Shown here in pieces: positions 33,606 through 44,479 of a DNA stretch of 64,000 bases. The position numbers were made by a program, and so were the translations under genes. The DNA is taken from positions 3,013,501 to 3,077,500 of the forward strand of contig NC_092572.1 in assembly GCF_037975245.1 (NCBI RefSeq), given 5' to 3'. The notes under the pieces were generated by a model, which saw only the letters and a list, made by a program, of their open reading frames with translations, did not search any database and was not told the DNA's origin. Source of the DNA: Apostichopus japonicus. Lineage: Eukaryota; Echinodermata; Holothuroidea; Aspidochirotida; Stichopodidae. The number at the start of each line of letters is the position of its first letter. Position 1 is the first letter of the stretch.

Positions 33606-34919
33606 TTACATGTTCAGACTCCAGCACGTGCGCCCATTTGATTGTCGAATGCTCCTCAACTGATCTCTCACGATACTAATATGTTTATACGCATCGACCG
33701 CATCCATTGAATTGCCTTGGAGAGACTGACTAAGTGATTTTGTGAAACCAAAGAGATATGAGGCCGTTTGAAATGCAGCGATGAAGGTAGGGCTTTTTAT
33801 CTGATGGAGTAAGCCATTGGCCTCAGTTTTTGACTTGGCATCCCATGTCCTGCCACCTTGGTTCGTGGAAATGGTTTCCAGACACAGAAGAAGTGGTTGG
33901 TATAAATCTTCGAAATCACTGAATGCGGTATGTCGCTCCACCCACCTAGTCTCACACATGGGTTTGATTTTCTTCTTTGCCGCTTGAAATTGAGGATTAT
34001 CAGGGGCGGGTTGCATCTCGTCGTTCTCCTCACTCTCTTCACCACATTCGCTTATTTCATCATCAATGGAGCTATCATCTTCTGAATCACTACTATCAAC
34101 CTCACTTTCAGCCCCACTATCTTCAGGGCTAGCAGTCTTCTCGCTCACATTGACAATGCTCTCTTCAAATGTTCGCTGTCGTTTCGGGGAACATTTAAAG
34201 AATATACCAACGGACTTCAGTGCACATACCATGTTATGAATTTCTGGGACTTTACAGGCATGAGACAGCCACAAATTAAGCTCATGGCTGGCGCAATGAT
34301 AATATGTCGCTCTTGGGGAGACTTTTTGAAAATGTTTCGCACATCCATTGTGACACCCCGCCATGTTTGCTGCACCATCGTATGTTTGTGCCCTGCACAA
34401 TGTTGGGTCCAATCCGACATGCTGCAATGATTGTAAGATCCGATCACAAATTACTTTGCCCGTGCAGCTTTCACACTCTATGAAGTCTTTTAATTTTTCA
34501 ACAGGCTCTCCGTTTTTCAAGAAGCGGACAACAAGGCCGATTTGTTCCCAGTTCGAAATATCTGTTACTTCATCTGCGGAGATACCATAAAACCCGCTGC
34601 TATCTTTTATCTGTTCTACCAATGTCTTTTGAATATACTTCTTGATACAAAGGAGTAATTCGTTCTGAGATGTTTTTGACATATATGTTGCATTACGAGC
34701 ACATGCTTCCTTATGTATTTGCAGGTCTGTGTCACCAGCATCGATATGTAGATCAATTAGAGCCTTGAAATTGCCCTTATTGTGGGTCCCCTCCATAGTA
34801 TCGTCATCTCTGTGGCCTCTCAATGAGATCCCTTGTCGTCCACATAACTCAATGCATTTGATAACAGAAATAATAAACGATCTGTTGCGTTTCACCAGCT
34901 TTGCTTGCTGAGCTGATAG
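33606..34919 (-). CDS. hAT transposase core (DUF4371, RNase-H-like)
   Basis: Open from about 34919. Contains K-R-N-R-S-F-I-I-S-V-I-K-C, S-A-D-E-V-T-D (first acidic position), Q-T-Y-D-G-A-A-N-M (second Asp), Y-H-C-A-S-H-E-L-N-L (the hAT C-x-x-H) and C-E-T-R-W-V-E-R-H (the conserved Trp). An acidic serine-rich insert of roughly 40 residues separates C-x-x-H from T-R-W. It ends in TAA at 33606, before the expected helical region and dimerisation domain, so it is truncated relative to family members. Confidence 0.78.
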   Translation of the reverse strand, partial: LSAQQAKLVKRNRSFIISVIKCIELCGRQGISLRGHRDDDTMEGTHNKGNFKALIDLHIDAGDTDLQIHKEACARNATYMSKTSQNELLLCIKKYIQKTLVEQIKDSSGFYGISADEVTDISNWEQIGLVVRFLKNGEPVEKLKDFIECESCTGKVICDRILQSLQHVGLDPTLCRAQTYDGAANMAGCHNGCAKHFQKVSPRATYYHCASHELNLWLSHACKVPEIHNMVCALKSVGIFFKCSPKRQRTFEESIVNVSEKTASPEDSGAESEVDSSDSEDDSSIDDEISECGEESEENDEMQPAPDNPQFQAAKKKIKPMCETRWVERHTAFSDFEDLYQPLLLCLETISTNQGGRTWDAKSKTEANGLLHQIKSPTFIAAFQTASYLFGFTKSLSQSLQGNSMDAVDAYKHISIVRDQLRSIRQSNGRTCWSLNM

Positions 34920-36105
34920 TCAATCATCATTGATGGATTGTTCATTCTCTCAATAAATCCATCCATAAGAGCCTTCGAGTTTTGATGGTAATGGACTCCA
35001 CCACAGTGCTTGATTAAATCTGATCTGGCGTCTTTCCAATTCTGATACGGACTTGTGATAAGTTTTTTGGCCCTCGTCCCACGACTAGATGATATGGGGA
35101 AGAGAACGCAGCTTAAACAATACAGTCCATCGTCAGCTTTTGAGTAGCATAAAAAATCATGTGACTCAAACCATTCCTTACAGCAATAGCGTTGTTTTAC
35201 ACCTCGTTTCTCACCTTTGTCGTTATATTTTCTAGGAGGAAACTTGAAGGCCCTTTCTGGCTCCCGGTGATCTATGAGCCAGAGTTTGTTTTCATCAGTA
35301 ATAGAGCTGCATATAACACGAATAACATCACTAATGTCTGTAACCAGTGCATGTGTGTTAATTCCTGTACTGTCCGGTGTGACTCCTGTACTGGTGACGG
35401 ATGGGGCTTGCACATTGTGTTCTACTTGCTTGATAGGTCCCATCTGTGATGTTACCTCGTTTTGCGGAGCAGAGGCTGCATTATCCTCAACGAATGTGCG
35501 TTGCTTCTTGGTTGGTGGTGTAGAAAAGTATCTGGATAATTTTGATTGATGAATGCCTTTTGAATGACATTTTGTTGAAAGCTGCTCTTTCGGAGGTTGC
35601 TCGGAGTTAGGACTCGATGATATCACCAATGGTACTACATGATTTGGTGTAAATGTTGTATCTGGTGTAATATCCATTACTCCATCACATGACCACATGA
35701 CAACTATCTCAGTACTTGGCAATGGAAACTTATCTTGAACATACTGCCTAAGGGGGTGTATTCTTACATGAAGAAGAGATCTATGAGAGTAATTGCTAAC
35801 TGTTGGGTAGACAGATACAATATCCGTTTGCAGAATTGTGCTTAGTGCAAAAATATGTAACATCGAACTCCACCGCTTTGGTATTGCAGTTTTTTCCGCT
35901 TCATTTTGGATTGCGTCAATCAATGTTGTGGTACTAAGCAGTTTACTTGAATCTGGCCCTAACAGGCATTGCCACAGTACATTAACTGGATCATTGATTG
36001 ATTGGGCTACATTAACTATATGTGGATGATTTGCGTAACTATGCATATTGTTGACTAACTCTGCAGCAGTAGAAACCCGCAACTCTGTAGCCAAACGTTC
36101 GTCAC
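34892..36105 (-). CDS. OTU-like C-terminal part, PIP-box linker and TTF zinc finger
   Basis: Begins at acceptor TATTAACAG with G-D-E-R-L-A-T-E-L-R-V. N-H-V-V-P-L-V, about 150 residues on, corresponds to the OTU catalytic-histidine strand. A low-complexity linker holds Q-S-K-L-S-R-Y-F (codons 35548-35525), a canonical PCNA-interacting PIP-box, followed by basic K-K-Q-R. Then come F-K-F-P-P-R-K-Y, C-C-K-E-W-F and Y-C-L-S-C-V-L-F-P, typical of the TTF/ZMYM-type finger that opens DUF4371 transposases. The frame ends at 34892 after a shift near 34920. The continuing sense frame (Q-Q-A-K-L-V-K-R-N) overlaps it. Confidence 0.7.
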
Positions 36106-36989
36106 CTGTTAATAAATATAATAAATATTAATAATTATAATAAGTAAATGAATAAATAATTTATTTATCGTATTTTATTCATTCGTGAAAATGTTTTGTT
36201 GTTGTTGTTGATAAAAAGCTTAGTGTATGCAAAATTCACAGTTCCCAAAAGCCAACTCTTCTAGCTTCCTAAATCTATGGGTGTGACGTGGATCAAACAA
36301 GCCAAAGATTGGCATGATTTGGATATATAGACCTACACTGCTTACGTTCGTAGGTGCAAATGTAGGTCTAAATATGTGCATAGGCACATCAGTACTTTTC
36401 AAACAGTGTTCAGGTTGCAACGAGACAGGCATGTACCGCAAATACTACATGGCACCGTCATATAACGTCGCCATCAGACAGATGTTTAGTGAAACTATCA
36501 GCCTTTTAGCCACTTTCAAGAATGCTAAGAGAGGGGTAGTATGTGTCCATCAGCACTGTAGGGCAGCCATTCCGAACATAACCAATTAGTCTGCTTTCCA
36601 TAATTAATTGCTTCCCACTACAATGAAATCAACAACAAAACTTTGCAGTGTATACAGCTCTTAGACTAACTCAGAAATTGCAAAATTATTAACATGTAAT
36701 GTAATGTATATAAGCATATTCTTCATAATACATGACAATCTAAAACACCTTAATGTTTCATTTTACAGTATAAAAACAATTCACAAACATCTAGGTTTTC
36801 TAGTAAAAAAAATATTACATACTATGTATTTTGTCTACATACTTATGACATGACATTTTTCTCAGTATTTATTTCACATTTCCCCTTCAATTCGGGCTTA
36901 ACAACTCTTTTAACCCCACCTTATTTTGGATCCTGGAGCCATTGAACACAATTTACATAGAACAATTAACATGAAAATATTTTTCTTAC

Positions 36990-37150
36990 CATTAAGTAAA
37001 ATGGAAATACTGTTGTACAAACAGTTTCCATTTCCAGAAGCAGTTAACGCCCTCCATTCACCGACCGTATGACAGATGTTACCAACATCGCAAGGTATCA
37101 GTGTTGTTGACAGATCATCGATTTTCACCATTTTGGTAGGCCCCCAACTG
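36990..37150 (-). CDS. OTU-like domain, first exon (catalytic Cys)
   Basis: Acceptor TTTTTAACAG (before 37150, minus strand) and donor GTAAGAA directly after 36990. The exon contains ATG at 37131 and encodes W-R-A-L-T-A-S-G-N-G-N-C-L-Y-N-S-I-S, the OTU catalytic-cysteine motif (usually G-D-G-N-C; the Asp is Asn here). It ends with one base of a Gly codon, completed by GT at the start of the next exon, which reads on as G-D-E-R-L-A-T. If it starts at 37150 it needs a further 5' exon. Confidence 0.6.
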
Positions 37151-38273
37151 CTGTTAAAAATTGTACACAAACATGGAAACAATTTTGAGCTTGAGGGCAG
37201 GTCATGAGGGAATAGCTATTTCAGGAAAAGAAGCCAATTAATGAGTTACTAGACACAAATTAAAAACAAGACCATAAAAAGTATAGCCTGTATTCCATCC
37301 TGGGGAGAATGAGTACGCTTTAATCTACAGTTCATAGGATTTGTAAGATTCTTTTCAAATAGGCGGTATATATAAACCTTGTCCCCATATATGACATTAG
37401 ATGACGGCGTGCCGTTATGCATGTAGGTTAAATCTATATCTCTAACAAATGTAAACAATAAAAAATCCAATATTGTTTTAGCCTATCCTACAGTAGCCTA
37501 TCCTGTTTTGATAATATGAATATGTTTACAGTAGGCCTAATTGCTCAGCCTTTGTAATCCGCAATATTGATTGAAGTTTGTGTTTCACGCGTCTATGAGT
37601 ATGACATTATAAACTACAGAGATAGTGCTTTAATATCCCACAAAGTTGCAAACTTTTGAAAAATAATTGTAGGAAATTAATAACATTGACAGACTGACAG
37701 TGATTTCACCTAGCCTGTATCAAGACATACACAGCTAGCGGAGGGCGAAGTTTTAGTTGAGACACTCTACCCTAATAGCTGATTTTGTAGTAGATTAGTA
37801 CCTAAAATAGCTGAAATGTCACCCAATCCTTGGCAGTGGTGGCGCCAGCCGCATCACGACGGGGGGGGGGGGGCATGGGTCCCCCATGGGGGTCCAAGTG
37901 TGCTGATTTGGTTATCCTCTAAGACTTAGTTTCAGGTTTGACTTCTCTATTTTGATTTCGCGAAATTGGGCCTCACGCTAATTCAATATGATCGCGTTGT
38001 CAGCGAAACAGCTTTTTATTCGTAAGTACCAAGTACGCCTATTGTAATCCTAGCTCTAGCCAGTATTAAATCTATCAATATGCCTTATAGCAATTATAGA
38101 TCAAGACCCGATTTTTTCGAAATGATTTATTTACCTTTCAGCCTCAGTAAGCTCGTTCAAAAACGATGTGTGGCTCGGTCAGTAGAGGCTTCCACAGGTC
38201 AAATTTTTCTTTCCCGAAATGGAGTCACAAATGCACACGCGTGAATCATGATGACCTCACGGTGTTTCACTGT
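37151..38273. other. No gene recognised; hAT-like end at 37848
   Basis: CAGTGGTGGCGCCAG followed by a G run (37836-37875) looks like another hAT terminal sequence without its partner. Nothing else was supported between the OTU exon and the gypsy element. Confidence 0.35.
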
Positions 38274-39760
38274 TTACAGAAAGAAGTGGAAACACAGCAT
38301 AACTAGATCACCGGTGGAAAAAGGTTTGTATTTCATATTGGCATCGTAGTAGAATTTCTGATTATCTTGAGCAGCAATGGAGTCTTCCAAAACTTGTCGA
38401 AAAGCTATTTGTAGGCGGCTCAGATCTTGAGGGATGTACAATGCTTCCGGTGTCCCTGTTGCCGATGACGGTTTCGATAACGGGGACGAGATCAATGTCG
38501 CCGGGATTCTTGCATCTGTACCGTGAATTAGGAAATATGGGCTGAATCCGGTGGTGGAGTGAGTTGCTGTATTATAAGCAAATTCAACATGTCCCAGGTA
38601 GTCGTTCCTTGTGCCGTTGTTTTGGAGCAAACGTTTACCTAGTTGATCTTTTAGGGTTCGGTTGAACCTCTCAATTAACCCGTCTGATCGGGGATGTTAA
38701 GGAGTCGTCCGAGTTTTGTTGACACCCAGTGCTTCACACTGAGTTTTGATTACTTCGCCTACGAATTGTCGTGCTTGGTCCGTGTGAATTTGTTCTGGAA
38801 TACCACGTTGCTTAATGTAGTTCTCGAAAATGCACTTGGCAACAGTTGTAGCCTTCTGGTCTGGCATCGCATAGAGATTGACATATTTCGAGAAATGATC
38901 CATTATAACAAGAACGTATCGGTTTCCCTTGGGTGTTATCGGCAATTCGGTAATGTCAGCACACACCAGTTACAATGGTATGTATACCCTGATGCTTTTT
39001 AAGGGGCTTTGCTCCTAGGATTTGGTTGACTTCGATAGTTACATGATCTGCAAGTTGAGCAATATTCTGTTATATCTCTCTGCATGAATGGCCAATAGTA
39101 GCATTGTTGCGCCTTTCGTAGAGTCTTGTCGAAGCCTAGATGTCCAGAATATCCACCACCGTGTAATAATTGATGTGTCTCACAGTCTCAGTAACCATAT
39201 CACTCGGAATGAACGTCTGAAGGCAGGATCGTCCTGGTAATAGTAGCGTCGATAAAGTATACCATCAATCAGTGTCAACTTTGGATATTCCCACCAAAGC
39301 TTCCGTAAAGTTCTTCCATTTTCGACGGGTTCTTTAGGTGGTCTGTGGTCAGTAGTAGTCCACCATATAACTCGGTTCAGGATGTCATCGGCACAGTTGG
39401 CGTTCTCGCAGGATATCGGGATCACTTGTAAGTGATACAACTACTGGTAATGTCTCAGGGTATTTCCTGTTTATATTCGACTTATTCGGTTCCGTCTGTC
39501 CTTGAGATGGTCGAGACTTTTCATGTGGCATAGTCTGTTGATTAGGATCAACGGTGCTGGCTTCTTCCCTGAAAGGCTGTTGATACCCATGTCCTCTTGT
39601 GGCAATTGCATAGTAGGGTGTACTGTTTCTTCTTGGTCAGAAGTCTGCGGTAATCGTGGGAGTGCATCTGCATTACCGTTGTTCTTTCCCGGACAATACT
39701 TTATAAGGTACTCTGCGGCCCGTTGGGTCATTTTGGATTGGTATCTTCTTAAGGCCAACT
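38274..39760 (-). pseudogene. Gypsy RNase H end and integrase
   Basis: Includes Y-C-P-G-K-N-N-G-N-A-D-A-L (tether), the integrase core with A-D-I-T-E-L-P and M-D-H-F-S-K-Y, the second Asp in H-T-D-Q-A-R-Q-F, and the third acidic residue in G-L-I-E-R-F-N-R-T near 38670. A stop codon interrupts between T-T-P and H-P-R-S-D (38697). The C-terminal part contains H-V-E-F-A-Y-N-T-A-T-H-S-T-T-G-F-S-P-Y, with the last residues cut off. Confidence 0.75.
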
Positions 39761-39789
39761 AACGGTTTATGGTCAGTGTAGATGGAGAA

Positions 39790-40720
39790 GTATGACGTAG
39801 CTAGATAGTGCCTGAAGTGTTTATCTGCCCATACGATTGCGTATCATTCTTTGTCATACGTAGCCCATCTCCGCTCTGTCTTTGTAAAAGTATGGCTGGC
39901 GTATGCTATGACAACATCTTTTCCATCTCTCAACTGACTTAGCACTGCTCCTGTAACAAAGAATGAGACATCGGTGTACAATGTATATTGCTTGTAGAAA
40001 TCTGGATAACCTAAGAGAGGTGGTGACGTCAGCTTTTCTTTCAACATGTCATAGGAAAGTTGCCATTGTGGTGTCCACTCAAATGGTACGTCTTTTCTTG
40101 TCAGTTCATGTAGAGGGGATGCCAGATAAGCGAAATTTTGATGAATTTTCTTTAGTAGGCGGCCAATCCAATTTAATCATCAGACCAGCTTCCTGAAATC
40201 GAGTAAAAACATTTCGCAGATTCTGGTAATGTTGTTCAAACCGTTGTCTAAGAACAATGATGTCTTCAAGGTATACCAGGCAGGAGGTCCAGTGAATACC
40301 TCTCAACACTAATTCCATAAGTCTCTGAAATGTTGATGGGACATTTGTCAATCCCATCGGGATTACCTTAAAGTGGTATAATCCAGATCCGGTATTAAAA
40401 GTGGTTTTCTCCCTGTCGGGTTGTTCCATCATTATCTGCCAGTAGCCACTGGTCAGATCTATCGTACCGAAATATAAAGATCCAGGAAGAGCGTCGAGAG
40501 TATCATCAGTTCGCGGAAGTGGATGCGAATCGTTAATTGTTGCTGAATTGAGTTTTCAATAGTCGACACAAAATCTACAAGAATTATTCTTCTTTTTAAC
40601 CATTACAATCGGAGAGGAAAAAGGGCTTATACTTTCTTCGATGATATCATCTTCTAAGAGCGTTTGAATTTGTTTGTCGATTTCAACTCTCATTTTCGGG
40701 GAAGTTCTATAAGCTCACTG
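39790..40720 (-). pseudogene. Gypsy reverse transcriptase / RNase H
   Basis: F-K-V-I-P-M-G-L-T-N-V-P-S-T-F-Q-R-L-M is the RT motif 4 region. C-L-V-Y-L-E-D-I-I-V stands where Y-x-D-D is expected, so the first catalytic Asp is Glu. L-Y-T-D-V-S-F and A-Y-A-S-H-T-F-T-K-T-E-R-R-W (39844-40047) belong to RNase H. Frameshifts lie between the blocks. Confidence 0.75.
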
Positions 40721-40928
40721 TCTAATAGGTTTCGTTGTAAATGTGTGCCCATCTTTGACGTTGGTTAAAGCTCGGGCGACAAGGATGTCTGGTTGGTGGA
40801 ATTGTTGTGGCTCTAGCATACAAACATTTCTCGTCTGGGTACACTCTGTAGGGTGAAGTTTCTAGTTTGGCTCCGACTTGCACTTGTGTCTCTGAGGGAA
40901 TTGTCACAGTGTCTTGTAGTATGAGATT

Positions 40929-41295
40929 TCAGCTTGCCGGGGTATTCCTATATTTAGTCAGCATGTAGATTTCGTCACCTCTAATACTAATAGTACCATT
41001 TAAGACATCCACTTTTCCTTCATTTCGCATGAGAAAATCCCATCCAAGTAGAATTGGTTGCTTGATGTTTCTTGCGATAAGAATTTTTTTCCTGGAAGAG
41101 GTTTCACCCGACAGAAATGTTTGCTGTAACAGTTCCTGCAGAATCAATAAAGTGTCCCGTTGCAGATTTCCTGATGATGAAGGGTTGTTCCTTAACAAGT
41201 TTACTGAGGGTGGGGAGTTTATTACGTAATTCCTCGTTGATAAGGGGTATTTTTGATCCTGTGTAGATGAAGGCGTCGACTGGAACATCCTCTAT
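40929..41295 (-). pseudogene. Gypsy aspartic protease (active-site Asp lost)
   Basis: V-D-A-F-I-Y-T-G-S-K-I-P-L-I-N occupies the place of the protease catalytic loop; the Asp of the DTG triad is Tyr. Downstream, Q-P-I-L-L-G-W-D-F-L matches the conserved I-L-G-x-D strand. Enzymatically dead by this substitution; a frame change lies between the two parts. Confidence 0.65.
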
Positions 41296-41499
41296 AATGA
41301 TGGGAATGTAAGGGATGAAATCGTCTTTAATAGATTTAACTTCTTGGACAATACCAATGTCGGGGGTGGGTTGGGTCCCTTCTGAGATTTAACTGGCGAG
41401 TGACCCGCTTCGTCAACTAATAACCGTTTCCCTGGTCCTGACACGAAACACGATTTTCCAGGACTGTCCCGACGGTGCGGAGCAGAGTCCGATTCAACA

Positions 41500-42684
41500 C
41501 GATATGTCTGACCTTGTGATGACCTTCAGGGTGAATTTGGGCGGTAAGATCGCTGACCTTGGTGATATTGATTACTGTGTGGAGATGGAGGTCGGCGTCG
41601 TTGTCAAGAAGATGGGTACTGAGCACGATAGTAATCACGATGTGGTGATTGGGATCGGTACTGTTCCCGGTATGACGACGATGGTCGATATTGGTCCAGA
41701 TGAGGTGACGATGGTCGGTATTGGTCACGATATGGTGATTGGGATGGTTACCGTTCCCTGTATGGTGACGATTGTCGATATTGGTCTCTTCCACGAGAAG
41801 GAGAAGGATATCGATCTCTATGTTGGGAAGGCGATTGACATCGGTCTGGCTCATTTCGGTACTTATTTCTAAGTTGAGGATAACCTGTGTATGTGTTTCG
41901 GTTTAGTGAGTGATCAACACGTGTTCGGTGGAAATTTCGACGTTCCTCGTGAAGTCCTATTTCAAGACTGTCTACCTTGTCAGTTAATTTTTTTATTGCC
42001 TTTTGAAGGTTCTCTAGTCTGTCTTCAGAAATCAACTGGAGTTTCAGGTTTCCCTGGGGGTGTCACATGTAAAGAAGATGGTTGGGTTGGTGGTGATGAA
42101 TGAAGGGTTGTGAGAACGGTAATGTTTCTCGCCTGATTGGCTCTTTCAATCCATCCCGCATAGTCGATAGCCTGGCTGAATGTGGTTGCGCCCAGTTCAT
42201 GTATTTTCAGTTGTAAATATGTTCTAAACCGATGGTGAAACGTTTAAAGCATTCTCCTTCGATGGCAATTTTTACCGTACTATGGGAAAGCTTCAGCTAC
42301 CATTTTAGAGAGTTCAGCCGCATACACTTCTAACGGTTCGCCTGTTAGTCTGTGTCTGGCTCGCATGTTGGTTTGGAATGTTGATGTAAGTAGACGATTC
42401 CCAAAAGTTGGTTTTAGCTTTTCTTTGGCTTTCACGTAGTCCTTTTTGGTATCGTATCATCTGCTAGAGAGTCCCAGAAGTTGAATGTAGCTCCGGTAAG
42501 ACGAGCAGATAGAATGGTATGTAGAGTTGCTTCAACTTGTATCACGAGATGCGGAAACGGCAACCTCTAGCCTTCTTATCAATTGTCTAAAGTCTTCCGT
42601 ACCATCACCACTAAACAACCCGGGTAAATCTAACCGATAACCTAAAAAGTCGGAGGTTCGTGTTTGGGGTTTATTGTCCGTCAT
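41500..42684 (-). pseudogene. Gypsy gag region
   Basis: Starts M-T-D-N-K-P-Q-T-R-T-S-D-F-L-G-Y-R-L-D-L-P, then F-S-G-D-G-T-E-D-F (typical of the gag N-terminus). A coiled-coil-like N-L-Q-K-A-I-K-K-L-T-D-K-V stretch (near 41990) and an Arg/Ser/Tyr-rich, RNA-binding-like tail (R-D-R-Y-P-S-P-S-R-G-R) follow. Several frameshifts are present and no zinc knuckle was found. 41550-41790 is built of imperfect repeats (TGGTGATTGGGAT / GATGGTCGATATTGG). Confidence 0.55.
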
Positions 42685-42921
42685 GATTGATACGACAGTA
42701 CAAAACACAATATGGCAATATATATAGCAACAAATAATCGTACTAATTGCTGAAACGACAATGTTGGCTAATATAAAACCCCAGTGAAATATCAATTTTA
42801 TGATGTATACACTATAAAGGGAATAATGCAATAATATAAAAATAGGCTATGAATTTTGGATTGGTGGCAAAATATTTAACAAACGATAACAATGAATATT
42901 TCATTAGTATTAGGAATCAGG

Positions 42922-43195
42922 AACGATGAGTACCACAACCACACGAAGTCGTTTCGCGACAAAAAATATGAAAAGGAGACAGAACTATCCAAGCACATCT
43001 GGGCACTAAAAAGCAAGGGGAGAGATTACACTATTGATGGAACATATTGAAGCAATCCGACACTCACCAACGCGAATCAGGATCATGCAATCTATGCATG
43101 GAAGAGAAGCTTGCCATAATACAATCAAAAGACAGATGCATCAACAAGAGAACAGAGCTGTTATCGCACTGTCGCCATGGCAACGGTAAACGCAC
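42922..43195 (+). mobile_element. Penelope-like GIY-YIG endonuclease fragment
   Basis: The translation gives H-T-K-S-F-R, E-K-E-T-E-L-S-K-H-I-W-A-L-K and then, after a one-base frameshift near 43025, N-I-L-K-Q-S and C-N-L-C-M-E-E-K-L-A-I-I. This is the end of the GIY-YIG domain that closes Penelope-like ORFs. Only the 3' part is present. Confidence 0.7.
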
Positions 43196-43446
43196 ACGCC
43201 TGAAGCCGAGATAGCCTATGTTGTTCAGTTGCCTGATGATCGGTGCGCGAGCCGTAACCGTGAAACTCCGAGTAGCAGTATGATGATAGTTTAGTTAAGT
43301 ATATTATGTGGTATTCTAGCTCTGCCTTGGCATAGAGCACTCTTTGTGAATATTGGCCACCATTAAATGTGATATTATTGGACTCCCTGATTCCACGTCG
43401 AGCACTCTTGTACAATATTTACGCAGAATACTAACCGTCTATCATC

Positions 43447-44027
43447 ATGGATTCGTTCATCATGGACTACTCGAGTAAGAACATACCGTTGCCATCGTGT
43501 AGGGAATATACGAAACGGCTCTTGGAGAAAGTTGAAAGTGTGATAAAACGAATGCGATGGAAAGCGTCTTCTTCCTGAACTCATACACCGACACAGAAGA
43601 GACTAGAAGTGGAGACGAACCCAACAGTGACCATTTGTATGGATATTAGTCCAGACGAGCGCCACGGCAAACTGAAGAAATGATAGGATTCGAACTAGAC
43701 ATGCTGGACATAGTGGAAAACATAAAGTTTCGAAAAGTAAACGACGACTTCCAAACAACGCTCACAGAAGACGTGAAGAAAATCAACTCCTCCAAAAGAA
43801 TCTTCATCCCAGCAAGGAACTTCTACGATATGGACAAACCGAAATATAAGAAGTTACTCTCGGAGAATATAACCCAAAAAATACAAGACCACGGACTCAG
43901 CACAGTCCAAAACATCTCTGAGAAACTGCACATTAGCGACAGAATACCCAACACAGCCGTACCAAATAAACCATGGCTTTACAGGAAGCGGATTAAGGAG
44001 CAAAGAACGGATTACATATGCTTGTAG
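43447..44027 (+). mobile_element. Penelope-like ORF, N-terminal part (broken)
   Basis: From ATG 43447: P-L-P-S-C-R-E-Y-T-K-R-L-L-E-K-V-E, K-R-M-R-W-K-A, then after a frameshift near 43567 and a TAG near 43639, D-I-V-E-N-I-K-F-R-K-V-N-D-D-F-Q and I-F-I-P-A-R-N-F-Y. This matches the region preceding the RT of Penelope-like elements. The similarity stops near 43980 where RT should begin. It lies downstream of a 3' fragment (42922-43195), a head-to-tail order common for these elements. Confidence 0.7.
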
Positions 44028-44315
44028 AACTGATAGTTGTTAAGGGGTCCCAAGTCTTTGTTGAGGCCGGTGATGTGAGACTTAATACGAAAGATCCAAT
44101 TGATTTCTTTACGTTTACGTTCAGTAGTTGATTTGAAGTTTGAGGCAATTAAAATACATTTAAGGTTATTTAGAGAATGACTATGAAGATTGAAATGTTC
44201 GGAAACTGGGAATCCTGCAAAATTATCACGAACGTAAGCGGAACCGGGAGCCTGTTTCACCTACATAATTGCCATCTTTGCAAAGTACACAATAGAATAT
44301 GTAAATGACATTAAT
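43985..44315 (-). mobile_element. Second Penelope-like GIY-YIG fragment, opposite strand
   Basis: Minus-strand frames give Y-C-V-L-C-K-D-G-N-Y-V-G-E-T-G (the GIY-YIG Y-V-G motif), then F-P-V-S-E-H-F-N-L-H-S-H-S-L and S-T-T-E-R-K-R-K-E, G-L-N-K-D-L-G. A frame change lies between G-E-T-G and the rest. It is a different subfamily from 42922-43195. Confidence 0.72.
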
Positions 44316-44378
44316 AGAATAATAATTTTGCAGGATTCCCAGTTTCCGAACATTTCAATCTCCTTAATCCGCTTCTTG
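44186..44378. repeat. Foldback inverted repeat in the Penelope cluster
   Basis: 44187-44226 (GATTGAAATGTTCGGAAACT...) is the reverse complement of 44326-44364. Immediately after, CCTTAATCCGCTTC (44364-44377) is the reverse complement of 43986-43999. The right arm therefore copies the left sequence in reverse while skipping about 185 bp. Confidence 0.8.
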
Positions 44379-44479
44379 TATAGTTATGGTTTATTTGGTT
44401 TTAATTCCATCATTGCAACTAACACTTATCTAGCGTCATACTTTATTGTGCTACATTTTGTACTATTCATTCGACTCCT

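Larger units (their letters stand above)
32827..37150 (-). pseudogene. hAT transposase gene with N-terminal OTU-like domain (damaged)
   Basis: Transcribed leftward. Segments: exon 37150-36990, exon 36105 to about 34920, frameshifted continuation to 33606, and a C-terminal exon 33137-32827. Order of domains: OTU-like cysteine-protease fold, PIP-box linker, TTF-type zinc finger, DUF4371/RNase-H-like transposase core, hAT dimerisation region. It belongs to the ZMYM1-like/DUF4371 group of hAT transposases. It is broken by a one-base frameshift near 34920 and by about 470 bp without hAT homology between 33606 and 33137. Terminal repeats were not found, so it may be a decayed transposon or a host-derived relic. 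Confidence 0.7.
38274..42684 (-). mobile_element. Decayed Ty3/Gypsy retrotransposon (gag-pro-RT-RH-IN)
   Basis: Minus-strand order: gag start at ATG 42684, protease, reverse transcriptase, RNase H and integrase, as in Metaviridae. The frame changes many times and stops interrupt most domains. The integrase C-terminus ends abruptly near 38274, and no LTR pair was identified on either side, so the element is truncated. The right side borders a Penelope fragment. Confidence 0.8.

Noticed and set aside
37836-37880. Terminal repeat of the OTU-hAT gene
   Set aside because: CAGTGGTGGCGCCAG with a G run looks like a hAT end, but no matching end or 8 bp duplication was found near 32340-32826, so it was not used as the element boundary.
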